A stretch of DNA of 64,000 nucleotides from Melieria omissa (GCA_963971225.1 OZ020269.1:2046001-2110000), one strand, 5' to 3'. Shown: positions 1 through 11,556, counted from the stretch's first letter. The notes: a model not told the origin generated them from the sequence alone. Program-made: numbers and translations.

Positions 1-1337
1 ATTCTTTTTTTGCACTATTTTAGATTCTTATACTTTGTGCGCAACGTTTTCGCGCACCGGAACTTATCAACAAATTTTGAATCGAAATCGTCCTCAATTT
101 CTTTCTATTTGGTTTGTTTTTCCTCGGTACTCACGCGGTCCTTCTTGCACTCGAGCACTTGTATATTTTTTTTCAAAAATGCAAGAAGACATTCGATTTC
201 CCGAGACGAAAAATGTTGAATTTTTTAATTACATAAATACATTATTTGAGCGCAAAGAATTTATTTACGAATGACAATCAAAACAAAGGAAAATTATTAG
301 CTAGATAAAAATGTTGCCAGTATTGCCATACTCAAATGACAAATATTTGCTCCAGTTAAACTAGCACTGAAAAACTGCTTTGTCGTTTAAACTTAGTTCA
401 AATTTAAACCAAGTTCAAGCAAACTCCGGTTGAACTGGGTTTAAACTCGCACTGAAAAAGTGGCCCTTAAAGTTGACATTTATTTTCATTTAGCGTGCGC
501 ACAGCGTGGAACGTGAATTTTTCAATTATTTAAATCAAATTTGTTTTACAAGTTTTTAAAGTAGCATAAAAGTGATGATGGAGGCTTCTTGTTCAGGTAT
601 TTAAGTATTAAAATAAAATTTTTTTTTTTTTTTAAGTGTTCGTAAATATTTTTATTTAAAAAAAAAAGCTTAAAAATTGCCTTATTTTGACCCTATTCAT
701 AGACATACTTATAGTTGTTTGTTCAGTGCTGTTCACCTAAAATATTGTCATAATCGTAATCTGTGGATATTCTAGCAACTTTCTATGAAAAAAAAGTTGC
801 GCTATTGTTGCGCACTTTTGCAGCATTTCGATTTTAGTATGTGAAGTCTTTGCAAAATATGCACGCGGTCCGTGAAAGGAAAGACAAAAAATAAATGTAA
901 ATGCCAAAAATATGAGAAAAGCAACGAGCTATATGTTTTATGTCAGTTTTGTTGTTGTTCAATGTATGGTTTTTAGTATTTCTTTATGCTTTTTAACCTA
1001 CATTACGGGGGGCCGGCATGTTAGATTTATATTAACCAGCATATAGGCGACATATTATTTTTGGTTTTTAAGATATTTATGAACCACAATAAAAAATCAT
1101 CTCAAATGATACAGAACCAAATAAAATTTCGATATCTGCAAAACTCGGTGTGTGCAAAACTAGGTCCGCTGACCTTATTTATCAGAAGTTGCAGTATTGG
1201 GCATTGTTATTGTTTGTATTACTTATGTGTAATCGATTTAAATAACCGCAGTGATGTGCATTAAACTAATTAGGTAAAGGGTAACTGCAAAAGACTACTT
1301 TTTCAAGATATTAAAAAAGGTGGTTGTTTTCATTTAG
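1..1337. other. non-coding stretch, probably vg intron 1
   Basis: No gene is recognised. Short open frames here have no family resemblance and the sequence is AT-rich. Two similar short motifs (cactgaaaaactg and cactgaaaaagtg) lie at about 366 and 453. A possible tiny exon with a good donor (ttcag|gtattt, about 575-597) lies upstream of the Transib exon, but its phase does not fit that exon. Confidence 0.4.
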
Positions 1338-1833
1338 GAACGAAATCCAATGTTATTTGGTATACTCGTTAAAGTCTTTATTACATAATGACCAACTCTT
1401 TGCCTTAAATTGTGCCAAATCTTTCGTTGATTACTATCCCTGGTATAACATGCCTACGACTGTTCATAAATATTTAATTAATGGACCAGAGGTCATAGCT
1501 CACGCCTTGTTGCGAATCGGTGAATTATCTGAAGAACCGCGGGAAGCGAGAAATAAAGATTTTAAGGCTTTCAGGAAATATTTTTCTCGAAAAAGTAGCC
1601 GAGAAAAAACCAACGAAGACGTTCTAAATAGACTGCTTATAAATTCTGATCCCATTATATCGACAGAAATGAAATTGCCGCATAAAGCAGTGCCGCGCAT
1701 GCCAATGGAACCATCGGATTTATTGATAATTGCGGAAGAAAAACGCGATGATATGAACAATGATGATGAGGATAACGATGGATGCGAAGGCGAAAGCGTG
1801 GGTGAATACGATGATGATTTCGATAGTAATTAA
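1338..1833 (+). pseudogene. Transib transposase, 3' terminal exon (RAG1-related)
   Basis: The reading frame opens after an acceptor (catttag at 1331-1337), runs about 164 codons and ends at TAA 1831-1833. The decisive part is the stretch LSEEPREARNKDFKAFRKY followed by SRKSSREKTNEDVLNRLL and a SDP motif. The same pattern (SE, NK, aromatic, FRK, R, then DVL) surrounds the catalytic glutamate of vertebrate RAG1 and of Transib transposases, which are known relatives. The E of LSEE is therefore the likely third acidic residue of the DDE site. The tail is acidic (DD/DE-rich). Upstream exons with the two aspartates were not found, so this is a partial copy. It lies antisense within the probable vg intron 1. 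A host-domesticated fragment is the alternative. The family call rests on motif memory. Confidence 0.65.
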
Positions 1834-1892
1834 TAAATAAGCGAGGAATTCTGTATCATACCCTTTTGTAACAATTTTCATTTTTGGTCATA

Positions 1893-1898
1893 AATAAA
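1893..1898 (+). terminator. poly(A) signal after the Transib exon
   Basis: AATAAA lies 60 bp past the stop codon of the Transib exon, followed by an A run. This fits the position of a 3' end, although the hexamer is common in such AT-rich DNA. Confidence 0.4.
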
Positions 1899-4629
1899 AA
1901 AAATCCACTAACGTATGTTGAAATACATTTATTTTTTACTTTCTTATCTATCTTAACTAAACCTAATACTTTTTTCATGTCTAAATAGTCCGGGTGAATT
2001 AATCGCCAAAATCGGCATGAATTACCCCAGTGTGCGCCGGCTGAAAGGAATGCGGTGACCGAGTGCTCCACTGTCTATTTGTTACGCCGCTGATCGAGCA
2101 CGGCGACCTGTGAATTCGTTCGCTGCCACTGTTTGTGTACGAGTACATTGCAGGTTTGGATGTGAGCGAGCTTAAGTCGCGAGTAGTAAGTAATCGGCTG
2201 TGTCAATGTTTCGATTGAGATTGGCTGTGTGCTGGTCGTCGGTTGCGTAAAACACTCGCACGGCATAAATCAGCTCGGTACGGGTGACACCGCATAGAGG
2301 TTAAAGCATAGCCATTGTGTGAAACTGATGGCAATCGCGATATTTTTGTTAGTTGTTCAAATGAACTTCACACAATTTTGGAGGTCTAAAATGTGCAGAA
2401 CGAAACCCAATACAAAGAAACAAGTTGTAGCGATAAAACCATATGCTTGGCATAGAGGAGAATTCATTGGGCCGAAGGCGACAAAAGAGCGAAAAATTTC
2501 GTTGCAAGCAGTTGCAAACCGGAAGACAATTGGGGGTCTCAGTCACCCCTAAATTGGATATATTAAATTGCATATAGGGCAACATATGAAAGAGAATATC
2601 TCAGAATATATGTTTTAAAAAAATATATTATTATTTATTTTTTATCACCATCGAAAATTTATAAAACAATACATATATGTATGTACATACATAGTAATAA
2701 CGGTAGGTAATGCTTTACTCCCCCTTTAATTTTTATTGCGGGATACCATAACATATGTGCGAGTGTGTATGAAGGGGCATGCAAAGCGCGGATCTATATG
2801 GAAGCTTTGAAACTGTGTGCTTGCATTGTTGTTGTTTATGTTGTTTTTGCCTTGCTTGGGCTACATAAAAGGGCAATTTAGCTTTAGAGTGGCGGCCTTG
2901 TATAATTGGGCTCAAAGACAGCGGAATTCCTTTGTAAGAAGGCGACTTTTGCTTTTCAGGTTTATTTTGACTTTTTCTTGTTTAGTATTTTGTACACCAA
3001 AGAGCAGATGCGGCGTTCACTTTGTGCTGCGAGCAGTTCGACTTGTATCCCAAATCAATGGGTAAACTTTGCAGCGTGAGAACTTTTCAACTTTTTCCTT
3101 AAATGACTGTTTCAATCTGCTCGAACGCGACCACGTTCCACTTGAATTCGAGCTAAGGTTGTGACTAATTTCAGGTTTTTTGAAAGCCTGAATGAATCTT
3201 CTGGTACAAAATAATCTAGGGTATGAAAAAAGGGGACTTGTAATATATTTTCATTTTACCATTTCAGCGGAGACTAAAAATATTTTTACGGAGCTGTAAC
3301 ACAGCCGTTACTCGTATTTAATCGGCAAATATATAATGTTTTAAATAGATGGCAATATTCAAGTTGCATGCGAGCTACGCAGCACAATAGTAGGCATTTT
3401 AGTATTGCAATATAACATTACATATTTTAAACCGAGATGAATAAGAAATATAAAGTTAATACCGGTGGTAAAAAAAACTTTATGTAAATCCGCATATATT
3501 TAAAACGTTCTATATATGTATATTCTATCGCACAGATAGAGATAGATACAGATTTCTAGTCGTTGATTTTGTTATACAATAAAATATTTAACCCTTAAGG
3601 GAGTATTCTAGTCTAGATTTTGAGGTTATTTAACAAGTGTAATAAAAACAAACAGTAATAATTCTGTGGTCAAAACCAATAACCTTAGTCGAAAATTGCT
3701 GTTTCGTTTTAAAGTTTTAGGCGCATATTTGATAAAAGTAGTAACGCAATAGGTTTTTTTAAATAACTTTTTTATTTTAAAGTTACAAACTCCCCAATTT
3801 TACACAAACCTAGAGCACAGTCAAGGGAACATGGTGGCAACCATAACTCAACCTTAACTTCTTTTTAAGTCAACTTAAGCGGTTATTGCTTTTGATCACA
3901 GTATTTTTACTATCCCTGTTTTTATCAGATTTTTTTTTGTATTCTTGAAAAGTATAAAAATGTATAATAGTTGAAAAAAATTCAAAATTGAATTGAAAAA
4001 TTCAAAGAGAAAAAGGTGTCTCCTGGTTGACGTGATTCCAATCCTCCTCGTGATTTGAAACATAACATAAAAGTAAGTTTAATTCCTATTAAACAAGGAT
4101 TAAAATTATCTGGACGTAGTCGATTTGAAAAAAAAAAGATTTTTGCAAAATGGTGTCTTTCTGAAAATTAAGTAAAATTAATTTGCCTCCTTTTTCAAAT
4201 TTTGTAATGTTTTAAAAATAGAAAAAAGAAACAAATTACAAAAACCCCTACGTCGAGACAATTTTGATAGTAATAAAAAAGTCCGTAACAAATTTCAAGT
4301 AAATCGGTGAATCGGTAAACCGTTTGAAATGTGTGCTGTAACATATGTTAGAAAAAACAGTGTTGCATACACATTTCAAAACGGATGAAATATGAGATTT
4401 CACTCTTCTCTCCTCCCCTATCACCCATTACATATCTATATATATATTTATATATATAAGATAAAGAAAGCCTCTCAGATTAACACATTAGGGGTTTGAT
4501 CTGTGATGAATGATAAAATATTTTATTGTATAACAAGAATATACACAAATATAAGTATTATTATTTGCAGTCCCTGTATAAATCTTTTTGATAGATTTTG
4601 ATATCATATTAGAATTTTTTCCAACTTAC
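1899..4629. other. no gene recognised; probable vg intron 1
   Basis: Short open frames occur but none has a recognisable motif or codon signature. No further vestigial exon is visible on the minus strand, so the next vg exon must lie left of the window or be too short to see. Confidence 0.4.
4432..4459. repeat. TA-rich simple repeat
   Basis: A run of alternating tatata units with few interruptions; a simple-sequence tract 170 bp from the vg exon donor. Confidence 0.5.
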
Positions 4630-4728
4630 CCTCTCATATTGATAAAATGAACGACTTGGTCCTGCGCGTCCATACAAATATGGATAGTAAGCACCGTACA
4701 TCACTTCTGGGCAGGACACTGCCATCAT
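4630..4728 (-). CDS. vg: Vestigial, first coding exon
   Basis: The minus strand reads 33 codons beginning MMAVSCPEVMYGAYYPYLYG and ending SRSFYQYER, then a consensus donor (gtaagttgg) at 4629. I recognise the peptide as the N-terminus of Drosophila Vestigial, which starts MAVSCPEVMYGAYYPYLYGR. Vestigial is a nuclear co-factor that binds the TEAD protein Scalloped and drives wing and flight-muscle identity. The intron is phase 0. The start may be the first ATG (4728) or the second (4725); the second matches the fly protein length. Downstream exons, including the Scalloped-binding domain, are not in the window. AspRS about 18 kb to the right on the same strand fits the Drosophila neighbourhood as I recall it. 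Identification is from memory, not from a search. Confidence 0.75.
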
Positions 4729-5343
4729 CGATGATTTAAGTCTGAAATCTGATATGAAATCAGATACACGCAATATTTTCGTTAAGCAACTTATTGTTAA
4801 TACGTTCTTTTTTATAACTGCTGGAATTTGATGTTTCTTGATCTATGTTTTGCATTCGTTTTCCGTAAGTATATTTACATACTATTACGACATGTACATA
4901 CATAGGTATGTATGCACGTAATTAACCTGATTTTTTTTATTCACTGCACTGCATCATCTCTACCTCTCGTTGTTGTTTGTGTTGCTTTGTTATTGTTACA
5001 CGGCTCGGTTGTAGTGGCGGATTCCGAGAATAAAGAAAACTTCTTTCGCAGGATTTAATTACATTTTACATGTTGAGACGTAAAAATTACCAATGGAAAG
5101 CGCATTCACCTGTGCACATGCAGGTAAAGATTTGTTGGAATTATTTGCCGCTTGCGGTCTTGGAAGAATTGCACCGAGGGTTATTGTATCTAATAACACT
5201 GTCTACACGATCCATGAGTGAACATTTTTGCGAAACTCCTTTTTCACTGGCCGTATTGCACTGCAATGAAAGAGAACCAAAATCCAATATTAGATTAAAA
5301 AAAACCTCAAAAATGACAGAAGCATAAAATTACTGGGTGCATA
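4729..5343. other. vg upstream region / probable 5' UTR
   Basis: Sequence immediately 5' of the vg start. It should hold the 5' UTR and perhaps a promoter, but no TATA box or initiator can be assigned with confidence. An open frame on the plus strand (5070-5327) has no recognisable content. Confidence 0.35.
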
Positions 5344-5544
5344 CCAAGGCGAATTAATACAGGTGACCTCGTTGAATAAGCTGATTTGATTTTTTTGTGG
5401 TGGAAAATGTCTAGATTGTCATAATGCCTGTGTATAACTGTGACAGTTTAAAATTAAAAAAATCGAGCTTTGTTTTGATTGGCTGATTTTGACAATCTAA
5501 GCCCAGAAAACAAAAACGCTATCACCTCTATGAATTCGCCTTGG
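5344..5544. repeat. MITE with CCAAGGCGAATT termini
   Basis: About 200 bp with terminal inverted repeats: ccaaggcgaattaata at the left and tgaattcgccttgg at the right, continuing into aggtga/tcacct. No coding capacity. The same termini recur at 27899-27927 fused into a 29-bp palindrome. Confidence 0.6.
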
Positions 5545-5738
5545 CGAATACTATATCAGTCCCTCTATCCATTTCTTTGCGTGTTTGTATTCCAATTAAA
5601 ATAATTGAATGGGGAAATTGTAATAAAAATTGGGAATATATGCGCGCATATAGTCCAGTCAGTCTACAATGAACAAAAAGCTGTCAAAATTTAACTTTTT
5701 TGTGGGGTCGCTGTTGTCACTGATTTTTAATTTGGAAC

Positions 5739-6459
5739 TTAAGGCATGGCACGTTAGAAAGGGGAATTTTTAATGCTTTACAAAATTATTTATTGTTAAA
5801 TTTTATATTTATTATCAATCTTTTTGAAAATTTTTTTACAATATATTGAAGGTTTAAGGAACACAAAAAAAAGTTTTTTTTTAGCATATTGTCTCTTATA
5901 TAGGTGGAGCTGAAGTCGCGTAGAAAACAAAACACATCCTCCATTACGGACACTTAATGTCCGGATTGGCCCGACCGATTTAAAAAAAAAATTTTTAGTT
6001 ATTTTTATTAACTTATTTTATACAAGAATCCACCACAACATTTAAGAAAATTTTGGATTTAAAGTACTTTTTCTGGGGAAAAAAGGTGAAAAACGCAGGA
6101 AATTTTTGACTTTTTTTTCAAAAAGCTCCTATCCTTTTATTTTTAGGGTTTACTTAATTTTTCCGGTGAATTTCTGTGTCCGAAAGCTTAATAATTATGA
6201 ATCTTTTTTGTTTTTTTATGTCAGATTAGCCTATCCGGAGATTAAGTGTCCGTAATGGAGGGTGTTTTTTTTTCTACGCGACTTCAGCTCCACCTATATA
6301 AGTGACAATATGCTAAAAAAAAAAAAAAATTTTGTTTGTGCTCTTTTAATCTTCAATATATTGTAAAAAAGAAAAAAGATTGATAATAAAGGAGCTGAGC
6401 AATAAAGAATTTTGTAAAGCATTAAAAATTCCCCTTTCTAACGTGCCATGCTACCTTAA
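5739..6459. repeat. foldback element, arms about 240 bp
   Basis: Two long imperfect inverted arms (about 5739-5985 and 6225-6459) flank a short AT-rich centre. Matching landmarks are ggcatggcacgttagaaagg / cctttctaacgtgccatgc, acaatatattgaag / cttcaatatattgt, and aggtggagctgaagtcgcg / cgcgacttcagctccacct. Poly-T tracts separate the blocks. No reading frame. Superfamily unknown. Confidence 0.75.
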
Positions 6460-6597
6460 ATAAAATTTGCCCATACATACACGGCAGGTACGCGACTCCG
6501 ATTACAAGACTAAATAAGGCCCCTGGCGACGCCCGACACGCCACCACCCATGTTGAGTGTCGAGCGTATTTACTGATTTGCTTTTAATATATATATA

Positions 6598-7525
6598 GGG
6601 TTTCCCAACAAGAGGTGTTATTTTGGATCACCCGGTATTTCGGTAGCTGTCACTTTTGAAGCTTTTATTCTTTGACATTTGACAAATAGAAACTACGCCA
6701 TTACTAAAAATGGAACGATACACGCTTCAACAACGCATTGAAATTATTAAAATTCACTACAAAAATGATGAAAATCTTGATCCGGAATTTCATCGAAAAA
6801 TCATCTTGACTGATGAGGCCCATTTCCACCTCTGTGGCTACGTCAACAAGCAAAATTGTCGCATCTGGGGCTCGGAAAACCCAAGAGTTATTGTTGGGAA
6901 GCCTCTCCATCCTCAACGTGTGACTGTTTGGTGCGGTTTATGGTCCGGCGGGGTCATTGGACCTTACTTTTTCGAAAATGAGGTTGGATCAACAGTTACG
7001 GTGAATGGATTGCGCTATCGAGAGATGATTAATGATTTCTTATGGTCGGAGTTGGATGGTATTGATCTGGACAACGTTTACTTTCAACAGACGGCGCTAC
7101 GTGCCACACAAGCAACGAAACCATTGCTCTTTTACGGGAAAAGTTTCCGGACCGTGTTATCTCTGGAAGAGGTGATCACAATTGGCCACCGAGATCTTGT
7201 GATTAAACACCTTGCGACTTCTTCCTTTGGGGCCACGTGAACGATAAGGTGTACGCCAACAGCCCAGCGTCGATTCAAGACCTCAAAGATATAATTCGTG
7301 AGGCTATCGAGGACATAGGGCAGCCACTTTGCGATTTGTTTATGGAAAATTTCATGAAAAGGATATGGTCCTGTAAGCGTGGTCGTGGTGGCCATTTGGC
7401 TGATATTGTTTTTCGTTATTAACGGCATACCTTCCTCTTTATTATGAAATAAACATCCGATAATTTATTTCAAAAAATGACATTTTTCTTTGAATACCAA
7501 AATAACACCTCTTGTTGGAAAACCC
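6598..7525 (+). mobile_element. mariner-like element, DD41D (rosa type), deleted
   Basis: Terminal inverted repeats of about 30 bp (gggtttcccaacaagaggtg at the left, cacctcttgttggaaaaccc at the right) are flanked by TA on both sides, as expected for Tc1/mariner insertion. At 928 bp it is shorter than the usual 1.3 kb; the DNA-binding domain has been deleted. It lies upstream (5') of the vg first exon. Confidence 0.85.
6710..7422 (+). pseudogene. DD41D mariner transposase, broken
   Basis: The frame starts MERYTLQQRIEII, then jumps after about 22 residues to LDPEFHRKIILTDEAHFH. Roughly a hundred codons of the helix-turn-helix domain are missing, compared with normal mariner length. The first catalytic D is in LTDEAHF. 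The second lies just after YFQQ, where a one-base loss near 7090 shifts the frame. An in-frame TGA-less stop (TAA at about 7222) follows the third-domain motif PPRSCD, just before TPCDFFLWGHV. The C-terminus NSPASIQDLKD...GGHLADIVFRY is intact to TAA 7420-7422. Forty-one residues separate the second and third D, the spacing of the rosa group. Not functional. Confidence 0.85.
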
Positions 7526-7926
7526 TATACTATACAAACACATATCCTTAAAATACTGTGACATTTAAGATATAATTAAAAACTTTTAGGTATTTTTTCT
7601 TAAGAACACATGTTTACTCATGAAACACTAATAGATGGAAGATTAGGAAAGAGTTTATTTGCGGTATTACACGGATTCAATCCTGGAAATTATGAGAAAT
7701 TGCTGACCACAAAATTGTTTTTTTTTACCAATAACTTGTCAGTTGGCAGTGCGCTGGGAGATAATGCCGAAGCATTTTTACACATTTACAAAAGCGAGCA
7801 TTTATCCAAAAGTGATTAAATAGAGTGCGCATGCCACGGTTCCACTGCCACTTAGGCCACTTATTGAAGCAAATGGAATACCATACGAAACATTAGACGT
7901 GTTCTTGAGACCCTTATTGCGTTTAA
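7526..7926. other. no gene recognised
   Basis: A 69-codon open frame (7610-7819, plus strand, starting MFTHETLIDGRLGKSLF) is present but I cannot link it to any family. The rest is AT-rich spacer. Confidence 0.3.
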
Positions 7927-8284
7927 CTCTTCAATTCCCAGTGTCACCTGTAGGTGACAGATGCTTAATATTTTTTTCCTACCACACAGGTGGGTAGGAA
8001 AATTATTAATTATTTTTAAATTCTAACACTTGTATAGCAAAGTCAAGTAGTACTTGTTTATTCAATTTTCCTAGCAACAATAGCGAAACGTCATTTGTCA
8101 AATTTATTCATTTGTTTAACGCGTAGTTAAAGCAGTGCGAGTTTGTATGGTTTCTTTCAATATAAAAATGAGGGTAGTTTAAAAATTTTTTATGTATTTT
8201 TTTGTCTTATCCAAACGTATCTAAGCTATTTTATATAAAAAAAAAATTTTCTTTTTCACTATTTTGGACATGGGAATTGAAGGG
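7927..8284. repeat. TTAA-flanked MITE (piggyBac-like)
   Basis: TTAA at 7923-7926 and 8285-8288 flank inverted ends ctcttcaattcccagtg and catgggaattgaaggg. TTAA duplication is the mark of piggyBac-type transposition. No coding capacity. Two internal small stem-loops are visible (cacctgtaggtg; cctacc...gggtagg). Confidence 0.65.
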
Positions 8285-8321
8285 TTAATTGAATTTTAAA
8301 ATTGTACGTATGCATATATAA

Positions 8322-8486
8322 TGTTTTTCGCTTAAAGCGAGGGATTGGCAAAATGGTTCGTTTTAACTGAAAGTTCGCTTTAAACGGTTTCGTAATAAGC
8401 GAAAACATAAAGCGCGTACTTTTGAAATTGGTTCGTTTTAGGCGGAAGTTCGTTTTAAACGGGTTCGTTATAAACGAAAAAGACTG
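8322..8486. repeat. TTCGCTTAAAGCGA-type MITE, copy 1 (pogo/Tigger-like)
   Basis: Closely similar to 43623-43793: shared blocks include aaaatggttcgttttaac, gtaataagcgaaaacataaa and gcgcgtacttttgaaattgg. The right end ...gactg is followed by TA; the left end is degenerate. The GTTCGTTTTA motif repeats inside. Non-coding. Confidence 0.6.
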
Positions 8487-8640
8487 TATATGCATATATG
8501 TACTTACATATATCAGTCGCATACACAAGCGTGGGTTTTCGAGGTTCAAAACACTCGTAATATCTGATTATTACAAACATTTTGGGTGATTTGGACTAAA
8601 AAGTTGTGTACGGAACCCACCGCCAAAATGAAATTGTTAG

Positions 8641-8944
8641 TGCGCCACAGCCCGATTACGAGACTAAGGCCTAGCTACCCGCAACCAACCGTGCTGTGCG
8701 TGCGAATATTTTTTACAAGGTTGGAAGGGACCTACAGTTTTATGCCGATTCCGAACGGCGAGTTGGGAGCTTTTTCTTAGGCAATTTTACTCTCAGAGGT
8801 TTGCCATTTCCTGCTGAGAGGACAGCCGCCGAAAGAAAAATTGTTGTTTTTCTTTTTTTTCGGTTTTAACGTAACGGAGTATTGAACTCGCGGAGTCTTG
8901 ACTCGCGGCCCAACGCACTAGCCAGCTGAGCTACGAGGGCTGCC
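8641..8944 (-). repeat. tRNA-derived SINE, copy 1
   Basis: Read on the minus strand, the element begins ggcagccctcgtagctcagc. This carries a Pol III A box (TAGCTCAGCTGG) followed about 40 bp later by a B-box-like gagttcaatactcc, as in a tRNA head. The body ends near ggccttagtctcgtaatc. A second copy with the same order of blocks lies at 32951-33264. No tRNA fold is continued beyond the head, so this is a SINE and not a tRNA gene. Confidence 0.7.
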
Positions 8945-10041
8945 TAATGTATAATAATGTATATATTTATATTTTATACGCATACCTAAGAAGATCCACC
9001 GATGTTATTGTTGCAGTCGCGTATCCCTGCGCTGAAAATTTCTACATTTACAATCTACTCTGGCATCGGGCTAGTAGTTTAAGCACTTTTATCGTCTTCC
9101 ATACGCATTTCACCGACGGCAAATCAACACTAGGTTGCGAGTGCGTGAACATTTTGAGCACCACATCATCATAACACCACCACTAGAGCACCGCAATTAC
9201 TCTTATAGGCTCATTTACTTATTTCGATTTAATATTTATTTCATGTTGCATTCAATGAAACATATTACACATATCTTGATTTTTATGGTAGACCATCACA
9301 TTAAGCACATAGGAATCGAGAGTATATAGCACGAGCAAATGTCGCTAGCATTTCACGTGAATTGTTTGAATTTTTAAACATTTTCAGTCGATCCAATTTA
9401 CTGATCCCATGCAGGTGAGGAAGAGAGGATTGCTCATATGTGGTCGCTGATATTCAGCAGTCGCTCAAGCCAAATTCCAAGCATGCCGTAGGTTGTCGAT
9501 TGAGAAAGAATGGCAATAACTGGCTGCCGAGTTTGATATTAAAAAATCACTTTTCACTTTAAATTTTGAAAGTACACTTTCCATTTCCGGCGCAGTTTGA
9601 CTGGAATCAGTTTAGTTTTGTTACATTTTCACACAATACTTGATCGATCGATGCAGCGGACTAAGTTAATGACGCGCTGGGTATGAAAGCAAACTGCGGT
9701 TGAAGCTGACGAGAATGTGAGAACTCGTTGCGCTGCGATCCGGTGCAGTTACAGAGATCATTCAATTTCGCTTATACAAACAATACTGGCTGGTTCACTC
9801 ACTGATTGGGAACAATATCGCCCTCCACCACCTCACTCTTCGGTGTAAATGTTCGTAAGCCGATAGTGGAAGCGAGACAAATGGAATACCGAGACTGCTG
9901 ATTGGTTAGCTAGTTGTTGCCAGCCATTGTGGTAGTCTCTTAGCTCTCGTTTATTGGTTGAGAGCATATTCCAAAACGAATCAGGTGAATGTGTTGTGTG
10001 GAAGTGTGTGTGTGAAGTAATGAGCTTCATAGAAGTAATGA
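8945..10041. other. no gene recognised
   Basis: Short open frames without family resemblance. Codon content and length do not argue for an exon on either strand. Confidence 0.35.
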
Positions 10042-11394
10042 CCCTGCAGGAAAGAAGTAGTCAGTTGGCAAAAGTAACTAATTTTTAACTAATTATTTGA
10101 CAACTAATTTGTAACTGATTGAAAAATTATGCATGGCTACACAGTTCACGAGCGCATGCACCGTACAATGCGTTGTTCGTATAAACGACAAGTCGCCATT
10201 GGCGTCTGCGCGGTGAACAAGGGTTGCCTATTGTTTGAAAATTGATATTTTCTGGGGTCACGTTTTCGATCCTTAGAATTTGTAAGTGAATCCAATGGGT
10301 TGGCAACATAATCGACGCCATATCGTCTTTTTTCGTCAAAGCGTGCGCGTGAAAAAGTGTAAATAAGTGCGTAGTTTAAAGAGGTGTGTAAAATAAATTA
10401 TTTAATAAGTAAAAAAAAAATTCCTCAAAATAAAAAAATATTTGTCGCAAAATAACAAAAACAGAAGTGGAATTGAAAATGCGGCTGAAAGGCACGACTG
10501 AAGACGTGCAAGTGGAACATTTGTGCGCGGAAAATTACAGCGTACCTGTAAGCTGCTTTCATTGTAGCCGTGAACATTTTTGGGAGTAATGGGAAAAGGC
10601 TTAAGAAGGACAACACATTTTTTAACATTTTGCTTGGTATGTAACACATGTTATGCACGTACACATATGCAAAATTACATTCACTGTGCATAATATTCCC
10701 ATAACTAATTCTACAATTCGTTCCTCTTTTAACTAGATTCAATAAATGCAGCTGATCCCATGGAAGAGCTGAGAAGAGCTTCTGTCGGCGTTAAACTTGA
10801 ATTTATTTAATATCTTAGTGCCTTAAGTGAACTGTCTGAAGTATTGTTTTCTTTTACTTTTATTTCTTTAAATTAATTTTTCTTGTAAAATGATTTGAAC
10901 TGTTATTTTTATGAAATGTTTTACATTTTTGCTGTTTTGTTTGTAATTAGTTGTAAATATTTTTTAAAAGGAGTGTACTTTGTTTTTGAAAACATTTAAT
11001 AACACAATCGTATGAATTGAATGAGAGTATATTTGAAAATTCATTTAATGGGGTTATATGCAAGTAATTTGTAATTGGTTACTATTTGACTAGTTTAAAA
11101 TCAGTTACAAACTAACTAATTTTTAACTAGTTAGTTTGTAACTGATTTTAAACTAGTCACAAAACAACTAGTTTTAAATCAGTCCATTGCGGACTAATTA
11201 TTAATTGGTTTGGAAACAACTAGTTATAAACTAGTTGGGAAGTCATGCAGAGGTAGACAATTGATGTGCTGCTAGGACATCGCCACGTTAAAATAATCCC
11301 TTCTTTTCAAGCAAAATAACTAATTTGTAATCAGTCCTGTACAGAAAAGGACTAGTTATAAATTAGTTTAAAATTAGTTACATTTCCTGCAGGG
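10042..11394. mobile_element. non-autonomous DNA transposon with CCCTGCAGGAAA termini
   Basis: Both ends carry the inverted motif ccctgcaggaaa / tttcctgcaggg, followed inward by gtaactaatttttaactaat and its complement. The right half (about 11060-11230) is packed with short inverted copies of aactagtt and gttacaaac motifs that look like subterminal binding sites. The interior (10481-10795) contains an ATG with a favourable context, a short frame, a gtaagc donor-like site, an acceptor (tttaactag) and a second open block. No TSD could be matched. Superfamily unknown. Confidence 0.5.
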
Positions 11395-11556
11395 GAGCTA
11401 CATACAATGGACAAGGCCCACTGAGCGAAATACAGTTGAAGACAAGAAAAAATGGTGTCCCTCAAATCGCGATTGCAATTTTGCAAAGCACGCTTTGCCA
11501 ATCGATGAAAGAATATCATGAAGTATTCAACGTCCAGACTATTGGGTAAGCCCAAA

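Noticed and set aside
10..274. Overlapping plus-strand open frames at the left edge
   Set aside because: Short, two frames at once, no motif, AT-rich; no support as an exon.
2319..2552. 77-codon frame starting with a hydrophobic stretch (MKLMAIAIFLLVVQMNF)
   Set aside because: Looks like a signal peptide but the rest has no cysteine pattern or family; lies in a probable intron with no promoter or poly(A) evidence.
5070..5327. 85-codon plus-strand frame next to vg
   Set aside because: No recognisable content; antisense to the vg 5' region and overlapping nothing conserved.
8880..8944. tRNA gene
   Set aside because: The A and B boxes belong to a SINE head: the acceptor stem is not closed and the same unit recurs at 32951-33264 with a common non-tRNA body.
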